The position numbers and the translations under genes were made by a program. Positions 43,799 through 50,882 of a stretch of 64,000 nucleotides of DNA are shown one piece after another; within the stretch, counting starts at the first letter, position 1; each line of letters starts with the position of its first letter. Origin of the DNA: Streptomyces caniferus (GTDB taxonomy: Bacteria; Actinomycetota; Actinomycetes; Streptomycetales; Streptomycetaceae); assembly GCF_009811555.1 (NCBI RefSeq), contig NZ_BLIN01000003.1:496001-560000 (forward strand), given 5' to 3'. The notes under the pieces were generated by a model. That model saw only the letters and a list, made by a program, of their open reading frames with translations, made no database searches and had not been told where the DNA came from.

Positions 43799-45499
43799 AT
43801 GACGACGGCGACGCACCACCCGTCCGCAAAGAAGCCGCCCCTGTCCACCCGCGCCATGCGACGCGTCCTGCGGGGCCTGCCGCCCAAGCGCCACGACATC
43901 GCCTACGAGCCCGGTCTCGCGGTACCCGCCGCCGACGGCAGCACCCTGCTGACCGACCACTACTTCCCCCTGGCCGACGGCGACTTCCCCACGCTGCTGG
44001 TCCGCTCGCCGTACGGCCGGGGCTTCCCCTGGGCGCCGATGTACGGCGTGCTCTTCGCCGAACAGGGCTTCCACGTCGTGCTGCAGAGCTGCCGCGGCAC
44101 CGGAGGGTCCGGCGGCGCGTTCGACCTGTGGCGCCACGAGGCCGCCGACGGCCGGGCCACCGTCGACTGGCTGCGGGAACAGCCCTGGTTCACCGGTGCG
44201 TTGGGGACGATCGGCGCCAGCTACCTCGGCTACGTCCAGTGGGCACTCGCCCTGGAGCCGCCGCCGGAGCTGCGCGCGATGGTGGTCCACGTCGGCCTGC
44301 ACGACATGCACCGCTACTTCTACCCCGCGGGCGCGCTCGCCCTGGAGAACACCCTCACCAGCACCATGGGCCTGACGAGCCAGCACCGGGGCACGCGGAA
44401 CCTGCTGCGGGGATCCCTGCGGCTGCAGCGCCACCTGCCGAAGATCCAGCGGAACCTGCCGCTCGGCGAGGCGTACGTACCCGGTCTCGGCGGCCGGGTG
44501 CCGTTCCTGGAGGACGCGTTGGCGCACCCCGACCCGGAGGACGCCCACTGGCAGGGGGTGGACATGGGGGTCGCGGCCGAACGCCAGACCGTGCCGACCT
44601 GCCTGGTCACCGGCTGGCACGACGTGGGCCTGGACCAGACCCTCCAGCAGTACGGCAGACTGCGGCGGGCCGGCTGCGACGCCGCTCTGCTCGTCGGCCC
44701 CTGGACGCACCACTCCGCACTGCAAGAGGGCTGGCCCGAGGTCTTCGCCGAGAGCCTCGCCTGGCTGCGGGCCCACCTGTGCGACGACCCGTCCGGCCTG
44801 CGCAGGACGAGGGCACGCGTCCACGTGGGCGGCCGGCAGGCGTGGCAGGACCTTCCCGACTGGCCCCCGGCAACGACGGGCCGGCACTGGTACCTCGACG
44901 GCGACGGCACCCTGCGCACCCGGATACCGGAGAACACGTCGGCGGCCGGGTCCTTCCGTTACGACCCGGCCGACCCGACCCCCTCGGTCGGCGGTCCCCT
45001 GCTGTCCGGCAAGGCCGGGTATCAGGACAACACCGCTCTGGAGGCCAGGGACGACGTGCTGACCTTCACCACCGCGCCGCTCACCGAGCCGGTCGACGTC
45101 CTCGGACCGGTCCGTGTGGAACTGCGGGTCACCACGGACACCGGCCATGCCGATGTCTTCGCCCGGCTCTGCGACGTCGACGACCGGGGCCGCTCGACCA
45201 ACGTCTGCGACGGGCTGCGACGACTGCGGCCCGTCGCACCCACGGACACCACCGAAGCCGCCCCGGCGGCGGTCACGGTGGCGATGAGTTCCACCGCCCA
45301 CCGCTTCCCCGCGGGACACCGGATCCGTCTCCAGGTCAGCGGCGGCGCCCACCCCCGCTTCGCCCGCCACACCGGCACCGGCGAGCCGCCCGCGACGGCC
45401 ACCCGGCTCCTGCCGTCCGAGGTCGCGCTCCACCACCCGTCCCGACTGGTCCTTCCCGTCGCGGAAGAGGAGCCCGCGGGCACCGGCCCCGCACACTGA
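43799..45499 (+). CDS. CocE/NonD-family serine hydrolase (X-Pro dipeptidyl-peptidase-like)
   Basis: A 566-residue protein without signal peptide. The alpha/beta hydrolase part has nucleophile Ser141 (Gly-Ala-Ser-Tyr-Leu-Gly), acid Asp in Gly-Trp-His-Asp-Val-Gly (about 281), and base His in Pro-Trp-Thr-His-His-Ser (about 305). Gln-Ser-Cys-Arg-Gly-Thr-Gly-Gly-Ser-Gly-Gly is the conserved oxyanion-side loop of the family. The C-terminal 190 residues form the jelly-roll X-Pro dipeptidyl-peptidase domain. Family members cleave esters or acyl-amino-acid bonds. The start ATG follows the TetR dyad, and a terminator hairpin follows at 45512-45541. Confidence 0.93.
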   Translation: MTTATHHPSAKKPPLSTRAMRRVLRGLPPKRHDIAYEPGLAVPAADGSTLLTDHYFPLADGDFPTLLVRSPYGRGFPWAPMYGVLFAEQGFHVVLQSCRGTGGSGGAFDLWRHEAADGRATVDWLREQPWFTGALGTIGASYLGYVQWALALEPPPELRAMVVHVGLHDMHRYFYPAGALALENTLTSTMGLTSQHRGTRNLLRGSLRLQRHLPKIQRNLPLGEAYVPGLGGRVPFLEDALAHPDPEDAHWQGVDMGVAAERQTVPTCLVTGWHDVGLDQTLQQYGRLRRAGCDAALLVGPWTHHSALQEGWPEVFAESLAWLRAHLCDDPSGLRRTRARVHVGGRQAWQDLPDWPPATTGRHWYLDGDGTLRTRIPENTSAAGSFRYDPADPTPSVGGPLLSGKAGYQDNTALEARDDVLTFTTAPLTEPVDVLGPVRVELRVTTDTGHADVFARLCDVDDRGRSTNVCDGLRRLRPVAPTDTTEAAPAAVTVAMSSTAHRFPAGHRIRLQVSGGAHPRFARHTGTGEPPATATRLLPSEVALHHPSRLVLPVAEEEPAGTGPAH

Positions 45500-45511
45500 C
45501 CGGGCCACCGG

Positions 45512-45541
45512 CGCCCTCGCCGTCCCGCGGCGGCGAGGGCG
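45512..45541 (+). terminator. hairpin terminator after the CocE-type gene
   Basis: An 11-bp stem (CGCCCTCGCCG at 45512-45522 pairing with 45531-45541) with an 8-nt loop, 13 bp after the stop. Confidence 0.7.
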
Positions 45542-45668
45542 GCGTCCGTACCGTTCCTCCGCCGCGGGTTCGCGCCGGGGCGGGCTCCTGGGCCGCCCCT
45601 GTGGGGCTCGCCGCCCACCCGGCGACCGGCTACGATCCGCCACACACGCAAAGCGAGGGAGACGAACG

Positions 45669-46856
45669 TTGGGGCGGCTCACCGGCGGGGACCCCTCTCT
45701 GCTGCGACGGATCAACTCCGCTGTGGTGCTGCATGCGTTGCGCGCCGCCGACTCCCCCACGCTCACCCATCTCGTCCAGGTGACGGGCCTGTCCCGGCCG
45801 ACCGTCGAGGGCGTGGTCGAGGGCCTGATCGAAACCGGTCTGGTGGTGGAGGCGGCCGCCGAGGAGGGCGGGACGCGCCGCCAGGGACGGCCGGCCCGCC
45901 GGTTCCGGTTCCGTACGGAGGCCGGCCATCTGCTGGGCATCGAGATCGGCCCGCACCGCGTCGCGGCCCTGCTGTCCGATCTGAGCGGCCAGGTGCTGGA
46001 CACCGCGCACCGCCCCGTGGAGGAGGCGGCACCGGCCGACGAGCGGCTGGAGCGGGTCCGCACCGTGGTGGCCGATCTGCTGCGCCGTACGGGCGTGCCC
46101 CGCAGTTCGCTGCGGGCCGTCGGGGTGGCCGGTCCCGGCATCGTGGAGGCGGACGGCACCGTACGGCTGAGCACGGCGCTGCCGGGCTGGACGGGTCTGC
46201 CGCTGGGCGAGCGGCTGCGGCGGTCGTTCCGCTGCCCGGTGCTGGTCGAGAACGACGCGAACGCCGCCGCGGTGGCCGAGCACTGGCAGGGCGCCGCCAC
46301 CGCCTCCGATGACATCGTTTTCGTGCTGGCGGGGCTCAGCCCGGGCGCCGGCTCGCTGATCGGCGGCCGCCTGCACCGGGGCTTCGGCGGGGCCGCCGGG
46401 GAGATCGGCGCCCTGCATCTGCTCGGCCGCGAGGCGACACCGGAGAAGCTGCTGTCGACGACCGGCGAGCCGCTGCACCCCCTGGACGAGGCGCAGGTAG
46501 CGGCCGTCTTCGCCGCGGCGCGGGAGGGCGACGCACAGGCACGCGACGCGGTCGACCGGTTCGTCCGGCGGCTGGTGCACGATGTCGCGGCGCTGGTGCT
46601 GGCACTCGACCCGGAGCTGGTGGTGATCGGCGGCTGGGCGGCCGGGCTGGACGGCGTACTGGAGCCGCTGCGCCGGGAGTTGGCGCGCTACTGTCTGCGC
46701 CCGCCGCAGGTCGCCCTGTCCCAGCTGGGCGAGGCGGCGGTCGCCACCGGGGCGCTGCGGCTCGCGCTCGATCATGTCGAGGGCGAGCTCTTCGCGGTGG
46801 AGAGCACGGTGACGGGCCGCGGCACGAGCCCGGAGGCGGTGACCGGCCGGCGCTGA
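45669..46856 (+). CDS. ROK-family transcriptional regulator lacking the zinc motif
   Basis: A 395-residue protein starting at TTG 45669, with GCGAGGGAG about 8 nt upstream. The N-terminal winged helix (about 15-75: Leu-Thr-His-Leu-Val-Gln-Val-Thr-Gly-Leu-Ser-Arg-Pro-Thr-Val-Glu-Gly) precedes the actin-like ROK domain with Gly-Val-Ala-Gly-Pro-Gly-Ile-Val (phosphate 2 region) and Val-Glu-Asn-Asp-Ala-Asn-Ala-Ala-Ala (sugar-binding Asn-Asp). The usual ROK cysteine motif (CxCGxxGC) is absent: the matching place reads Gly-Glu-Ile-Gly-Ala-Leu-His-Leu-Leu. It is therefore more likely a DNA-binding sugar sensor than an active kinase. Confidence 0.88.
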   Translation: MGRLTGGDPSLLRRINSAVVLHALRAADSPTLTHLVQVTGLSRPTVEGVVEGLIETGLVVEAAAEEGGTRRQGRPARRFRFRTEAGHLLGIEIGPHRVAALLSDLSGQVLDTAHRPVEEAAPADERLERVRTVVADLLRRTGVPRSSLRAVGVAGPGIVEADGTVRLSTALPGWTGLPLGERLRRSFRCPVLVENDANAAAVAEHWQGAATASDDIVFVLAGLSPGAGSLIGGRLHRGFGGAAGEIGALHLLGREATPEKLLSTTGEPLHPLDEAQVAAVFAAAREGDAQARDAVDRFVRRLVHDVAALVLALDPELVVIGGWAAGLDGVLEPLRRELARYCLRPPQVALSQLGEAAVATGALRLALDHVEGELFAVESTVTGRGTSPEAVTGRR

Positions 46857-46953
46857 ACCGACGGCCGGGACGGAAGGACGCCGAGCCACCGGTCCCTACC
46901 GGCCGACCAGCCGGCCGGGACGGACCGCCGCCCGGCCTGCACCCGCACGAGAA

Positions 46954-46989
46954 CGGGCCCCCACCGGAACGCTCTCCGGTGCGGGCCCG
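46954..46989. terminator. hairpin terminator between convergent ROK and GntR genes
   Basis: A 14-bp stem with one internal C-C mismatch (46954-46968 with 46975-46989) and a 6-nt loop. Confidence 0.68.
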
Positions 46990-47011
46990 GGCGCCTCTGA
47001 GGTCGGGCGCC

Positions 47012-47758
47012 TCAGCCCGCGAGCAGGGCGACCGCGTCGCTCTCGCCGAAGGTCAGACGGCAGGTGTCCGCACGGTAGGTGGAGACCGCCACGGCAGCCG
47101 TACGGCCCCCGGAGACATAGCGGGTGGTGACCACCAGGACGGGCGCGCCGGGCAGCCGGTCCAGTTCCCTGGCGTCCTCCGCACGGGCCGAGCCGAGCTC
47201 GACGGTACGGTCCTGGCCGTCCAGCTCCAGCGTCTGCAGCTCATGGAGCACCGCGCGGGCCCGGGCCGGGGCGCTGAGCGAGGCGGCCGGCGCCCAGCCC
47301 GGTACCGCGGCCGCGGGGACATACAGCAGCTCGGTCGCGACGGGCCGGCCGTGCGTGACCCGGCTGCGGCGCACGACGTGCACCGGGTCGCCGGGCGCCG
47401 TCGCCAGCAGACCGGCCACCGCGGCGGGCACCGCGTCGCTCTCGACGGCGTCGACCGGCTGCCAGTCGTCACCGGCGGCGCCGGGCCAGGTGTGACGGAC
47501 GGGGTCGACGGCCACGCCGACCCGCGGCGGTGCGACCGTGGTGCCGACACCGCGGCGGCGCTGGAGTCTGCCTTCCAGCTCCAGCTGTTCGAGCGCCTGC
47601 CGCAGCGTGGCCCGGGCGACGCCGAAACGGGCCGCCAGATCACGCTCGTTGGGCAGAATCTCGCCGACCGCGAACTCCGAGTCCAGCGCATCGCTGAGCA
47701 CGGTCTTGAGGTGCCAGTACTTCGGCTCCGGCACCGTTTCGAGCTGCGTGGTCCCCAC
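47012..47758 (-). CDS. GntR-family (HutC/UTRA) transcriptional regulator
   Basis: A 248-residue regulator. GTG 47758 follows GGAGGA at 5-6 nt; the frame is open far upstream to 48064 but that part is GC-skewed and unlike the family. The winged helix (Leu-Pro-Asn-Glu-Arg-Asp-Leu-Ala-Ala-Arg-Phe-Gly-Val-Ala-Arg-Ala-Thr-Leu-Arg, about 35-53) is canonical; the UTRA ligand domain fills about 90-245, including Arg-Ser-Arg-Val-Thr-His-Gly-Arg-Pro-Val-Ala. In streptomycetes such HutC/DasR-like proteins sense amino sugars or other metabolites. No sugar operon is adjacent, so the target is unknown. An AT-rich stretch (47875-47910) upstream is its likely promoter. Confidence 0.92.
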   Translation of the reverse strand: MGTTQLETVPEPKYWHLKTVLSDALDSEFAVGEILPNERDLAARFGVARATLRQALEQLELEGRLQRRRGVGTTVAPPRVGVAVDPVRHTWPGAAGDDWQPVDAVESDAVPAAVAGLLATAPGDPVHVVRRSRVTHGRPVATELLYVPAAAVPGWAPAASLSAPARARAVLHELQTLELDGQDRTVELGSARAEDARELDRLPGAPVLVVTTRYVSGGRTAAVAVSTYRADTCRLTFGESDAVALLAG

Positions 47759-48029
47759 CCTGTCCTCCGCATTGGCCGTTACCGGGGCTGCGCCCCCATG
47801 GGGCTCGGGCCCCCGCACAAGGCTCTGCCTTGGCGGGCCCGCCTGCGCGCTCGATGACGAGCCTGCCTTATCGAGCGCTTCTTTATTAAAGGTTGTTGCA
47901 GTATCCCGACGATATGGCCGCCCCCACCCTTGGTCAAGACCAATCCGGCATCCCTTTGGGTTCCGGCGACCGCCCGCACGGCGCGCCCCGCCCATGCCGT
48001 TCGCCGCGCCGCTCGCTACAGTCACCGGC

Positions 48030-48695
48030 ATGCTCGCCCTGCTGCACACCTCTCCCCTGCACATCCCGGTCTTCGACGCGCTGCGCGACGAGGAGGCCCC
48101 CGGCCTGGCGATGCATCACCTCGTACGTCCCGAACTCCTGGACCGGGCAAGGGCGCAGGGGCCCGACGCCGTGGCGGAGGATCTCGCCGCCGAGCTCGCG
48201 GAAGCGGCCCGCAACGGGGCGCGGGCCGCGCTGTGCACGTGCTCGACGATCGGTTCGGTCGCCGAGGCGGCCGGTGCGGCGCTGGGCCTCCCCGTCCTGC
48301 GGGTGGACCGCCCGATGGCCGCGGCCGCCGTGGCCGCCGGGCCGCGCATCGCCGTCCTCGTCACCGTGGAGAGCACCCGCATCCCCACGGAGGACCTGAT
48401 CGAGCAGGAGGCCCACCGGGCCGGCCGCACGGTCGCGGTCCGTACCGTGCTGGTGCCCGGTGCCTGGGAGCGTTTCGAGGCGGGCGACCACGACGGCTGC
48501 CTGACGGCGGTCGCGGCCGCGGCGCGGGAGATCGGGGACGCCGATGTGATCGTCCTGGCGCAGGCCTCCATGGCACCGGCGGCCGAGGGGCTCGACCTCG
48601 GCGTGCCGGTGCTGACCGGCCCGCGGACCGGGCTGCGGGCCGCCGCTCAGGCGGCCGCGAGCGATACCAGCTTGTCCGGATTGCGGACGACGTAG
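48030..48695 (+). CDS. aspartate/glutamate racemase-family protein
   Basis: A 221-residue protein. The first catalytic cysteine is in Leu-Cys-Thr-Cys-Ser-Thr-Ile-Gly (about 70-77). The second half-site, usually Leu-Gly-Cys-Thr, reads Leu-Ala-Gln-Ala-Ser-Met-Ala (about 173-179) and lacks the second Cys. So the protein may be a one-base or non-racemising member (arylmalonate decarboxylase or hydantoin-racemase-like relatives), or inactive as a racemase. The last 49 nt overlap tail-to-tail with the sigma-factor gene on the other strand. Confidence 0.85.
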   Translation: MLALLHTSPLHIPVFDALRDEEAPGLAMHHLVRPELLDRARAQGPDAVAEDLAAELAEAARNGARAALCTCSTIGSVAEAAGAALGLPVLRVDRPMAAAAVAAGPRIAVLVTVESTRIPTEDLIEQEAHRAGRTVAVRTVLVPGAWERFEAGDHDGCLTAVAAAAREIGDADVIVLAQASMAPAAEGLDLGVPVLTGPRTGLRAAAQAAASDTSLSGLRTT

Positions 48696-49540
48696 ACCGT
48701 CTGGATCCTGCCGTCCCGGACACCGAGCTGGATGACGGTGTCCGGGACGCCGCCCTGGTGCGTCAACAGTGCGATCCGGCCGTTGAGTTCGAGGAAGGTG
48801 ACCTCCGTACCGGGCGGCGCGGACGGGGCGACACCGACGAGGAAGCGGGCGACCTTGTCCGCGGACTCGATGATCCGCAGCGGGGCCTTGGCCTTGCCTC
48901 CGCTGTCCCCGACCAGCCGCGCGTCGGCCGCCAGGAGGTCCAGCAGGCCCGCCAGATCGTCGCCGGCCGCCGCGGCCAGGAACCGCTCGGTCAGCTCGCG
49001 CTGCCGGTCCTGGTCGACCTCGTAGCGGGGCCTGCCCTCCTCGACGTGCCGCCGGGCGCGGCCCGCCAGTTGGCGTATGGCGGCCTCACTGCGGTCGAGG
49101 GCTGCGGCGATCTCCGCATACGGATAGCCGAAGGCCTCCCGCAGCACGAACACGGCGCGTTCCAGCGGGGAGAGCGACTCCAGGACGACGAGCACGGCGA
49201 GGGTGACGGATTCGTGGAACACCGCGCGGTCCGCGGTGTCCGGGGCGGTGCCGCCGATGTCGGTGGCCAGCGGCTCCGGCAGCCAGGGGCCCACATAGGA
49301 CTCGCGGCGCGACTGGACCTGGCGCAGCCGGTCGATGGCCAGCCGGGTGGTGATCCGTACGAGGAAGGCGCGCGGCTCGCGCACCTCCGCCCGGTCCGCC
49401 CCCGACCAGCGCAGCCAGGCGTCCTGCACCACGTCCTCGGCGTCGGCCACCCGGCCGAGCATCCGGTAGGCCACCCCGAACAGCACGGGGCGGTGTTCCT
49501 GGAAGACATCGGTGAGGTCGGTCGCGGAGTCGCTCAGCAC
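48647..49540 (-). CDS. sigJ: ECF41-type RNA polymerase sigma factor (SigJ-like)
   Basis: A 297-residue ECF sigma factor with a fused SnoaL-like C-terminal domain. Region 2 contains Tyr-Arg-Met-Leu-Gly ... Asp-Ala-Glu-Asp-Val-Val-Gln-Asp; region 4 Tyr-Pro-Tyr-Ala-Glu-Ile-Ala-Ala-Ala-Leu. The ECF41 hallmarks are present: Trp-Leu-Pro-Glu-Pro in the linker (86-90), Asp-Ser-Gly-Gly-Lys (212-216; the consensus is DGGGK, so one residue differs) and Asn-Pro-Asp-Lys-Leu (287-291). In this group the C-terminal domain replaces an anti-sigma factor and controls activity. The usual partner gene (carboxymuconolactone decarboxylase-like) is not adjacent. The start is at GTG 49540. Confidence 0.95.
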   Translation of the reverse strand: MLSDSATDLTDVFQEHRPVLFGVAYRMLGRVADAEDVVQDAWLRWSGADRAEVREPRAFLVRITTRLAIDRLRQVQSRRESYVGPWLPEPLATDIGGTAPDTADRAVFHESVTLAVLVVLESLSPLERAVFVLREAFGYPYAEIAAALDRSEAAIRQLAGRARRHVEEGRPRYEVDQDRQRELTERFLAAAAGDDLAGLLDLLAADARLVGDSGGKAKAPLRIIESADKVARFLVGVAPSAPPGTEVTFLELNGRIALLTHQGGVPDTVIQLGVRDGRIQTVYVVRNPDKLVSLAAA

Positions 49541-49727
49541 CCCTCCATCCCACCGGTCCGCCTCCGCCTTGTCCAGCGGAATCCGCGCGGTGCGGCGAAG
49601 CGGGTGCGTGGCGTGGGACACCTCCCCTGCTCGCCCCGGCTGCCCCATACCGCTCAGTAGTCCCACCTGGCATCGTGTCAGCCCACGCCCGGCACCACCG
49701 CAAGCACCGCACCCCCGAGGAGTTCTG

Positions 49728-50570
49728 ATGGCCACCCCGGTCTCCTACGCCCGCGTCACCCCCGCGGACCGGCCGCCGTTCACGGTCGCCTATGAGCGCA
49801 AGGGCGCGGGCGATCCCGTCGTCCTGCTGCACGGCATAGGCCACCACCTCCAGGCCTGGCGCCCGGTGTGCGACATCCTGGCCGCGTCCCACGAGGTCAT
49901 CGCCCTCGATCTGCCGGGCTTCGGCGCCTCCCCCGCGCTGCCCGGCGGTTCCTCCTACGAGCTGTCGTCGGTGGTCCCGCTGCTCATCGCGGCGTTCGAG
50001 GAGCTCGGCGCCGACCGCCCGCATGTGGTGGGGAACTCGCTGGGCGGGCTGCTCGCCCTGGAGCTGGGCCGGGAGCGGGCCGTCCGGTCGGTCACCGCGC
50101 TCTCGCCCGCGGGCTTCTGGACTCCGGCGGAGCGGCGGTACGCCTTCGGTGTGCTGCGCGGCATGTACGCCGGGGCGCAGGCGCTGCCCCAGCCGGTGGT
50201 GGAGACCCTGGCCCGGTCCGCACTCGGCCGGGCCTCGCTGACCGGCACCATCTACGCCCACCCCGGCCGTCGTTCGGCCGCGGCCGTCGTGGCGGAGACC
50301 CGGGCGCTGCGCGAGGGGCCCGGTTTCGTCCCGACGCTGGCGGCCGGGCGGGAGGTGCGGTTCACGGCCGATGTGCCGGACGTCCCGGTGACGATCGGCT
50401 GGGGCAGCCGGGACCGGCTGCTGCTCCCCCGCCAGGGCGTGCGCGCCAAGCACACGATTCCGGGCGCGCGGCTCGTACGGCTGCCGGGCTGCGGGCACGT
50501 GCCGATGCACGACGATCCGGCGCTGGTGGCACGGGTCATCCTCGACACCGTCGGCCGGGGCGCTTCCTAG
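49728..50570 (+). CDS. alpha/beta-fold hydrolase
   Basis: A 280-residue cytosolic hydrolase with ATG 49728 behind GAGGAG. Leu-Leu-His-Gly-Ile-Gly-His-His (about 33-40) is the oxyanion strand, Gly-Asn-Ser-Leu-Gly-Gly (about 101-106) the nucleophile elbow, Gly-Ser-Arg-Asp-Arg-Leu the acid loop and Gly-Cys-Gly-His-Val-Pro-Met-His-Asp-Asp-Pro the His loop. It resembles haloperoxidase/epoxide-hydrolase-like members; substrate unknown. It is divergent from the ECF41 sigma gene (187 bp), so it could belong to that sigma factor's regulon (inference). Confidence 0.92.
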   Translation: MATPVSYARVTPADRPPFTVAYERKGAGDPVVLLHGIGHHLQAWRPVCDILAASHEVIALDLPGFGASPALPGGSSYELSSVVPLLIAAFEELGADRPHVVGNSLGGLLALELGRERAVRSVTALSPAGFWTPAERRYAFGVLRGMYAGAQALPQPVVETLARSALGRASLTGTIYAHPGRRSAAAVVAETRALREGPGFVPTLAAGREVRFTADVPDVPVTIGWGSRDRLLLPRQGVRAKHTIPGARLVRLPGCGHVPMHDDPALVARVILDTVGRGAS

Positions 50571-50882
50571 GGCGTGTCCGCAAAGAACCGTCCGGGGCGG
50601 GACGGGGCACGGTGGGGCGGCCCGCGGTGTCCCTCTCCCCGGGGCGGCCGTCGCGGCGGCGCGTACCGGAGCCGTAAACGTCCCGGCGGCATCCTGGCGA
50701 TCGGCCGGTGGTCTTGCGACGATGGCCCGGGTCCGGTGGACCGCTGGGCCGGTGACCATCCGGCCGAAGGGCGCACCGGAGAACGCGAACGGGCCGCTGT
50801 TCACCGTCCGTTCGGCTGCGCGGCACCGGACAGCGATACGAACGAGTCGGCAGTGAAGTCGGTCGAGGCATGGAGGTTGGAG
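50571..50882 (+). other. intergenic region upstream of phoD
   Basis: 312 bp, GC-rich, no gene seen. It contains the PHO-box-like direct repeats at 50799-50820. The PhoD ribosome binding region (GGAGGTTGGAG) lies immediately before the ATG at 50883. An in-frame GTG at 50852 cannot be excluded as start. Confidence 0.5.
50799..50820 (+). promoter_or_regulatory. candidate PHO box (PhoP binding site)
   Basis: Two consecutive 11-bp direct-repeat units, GTTCACCGTCC and GTTCGGCTGCG, match the start of the streptomycete PHO-box unit (GTTCACC), the first strongly and the second only in GTTC. It lies 62 bp before the PhoD-type start, a gene type known to be PhoP-controlled. Confidence 0.5.

Noticed and set aside
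50565..50600. Insertion-sequence end near GGGCGTGTCCGC after the hydrolase gene
   Set aside because: The short string resembles ends of some streptomycete elements, but no partner inverted repeat or transposase was found.
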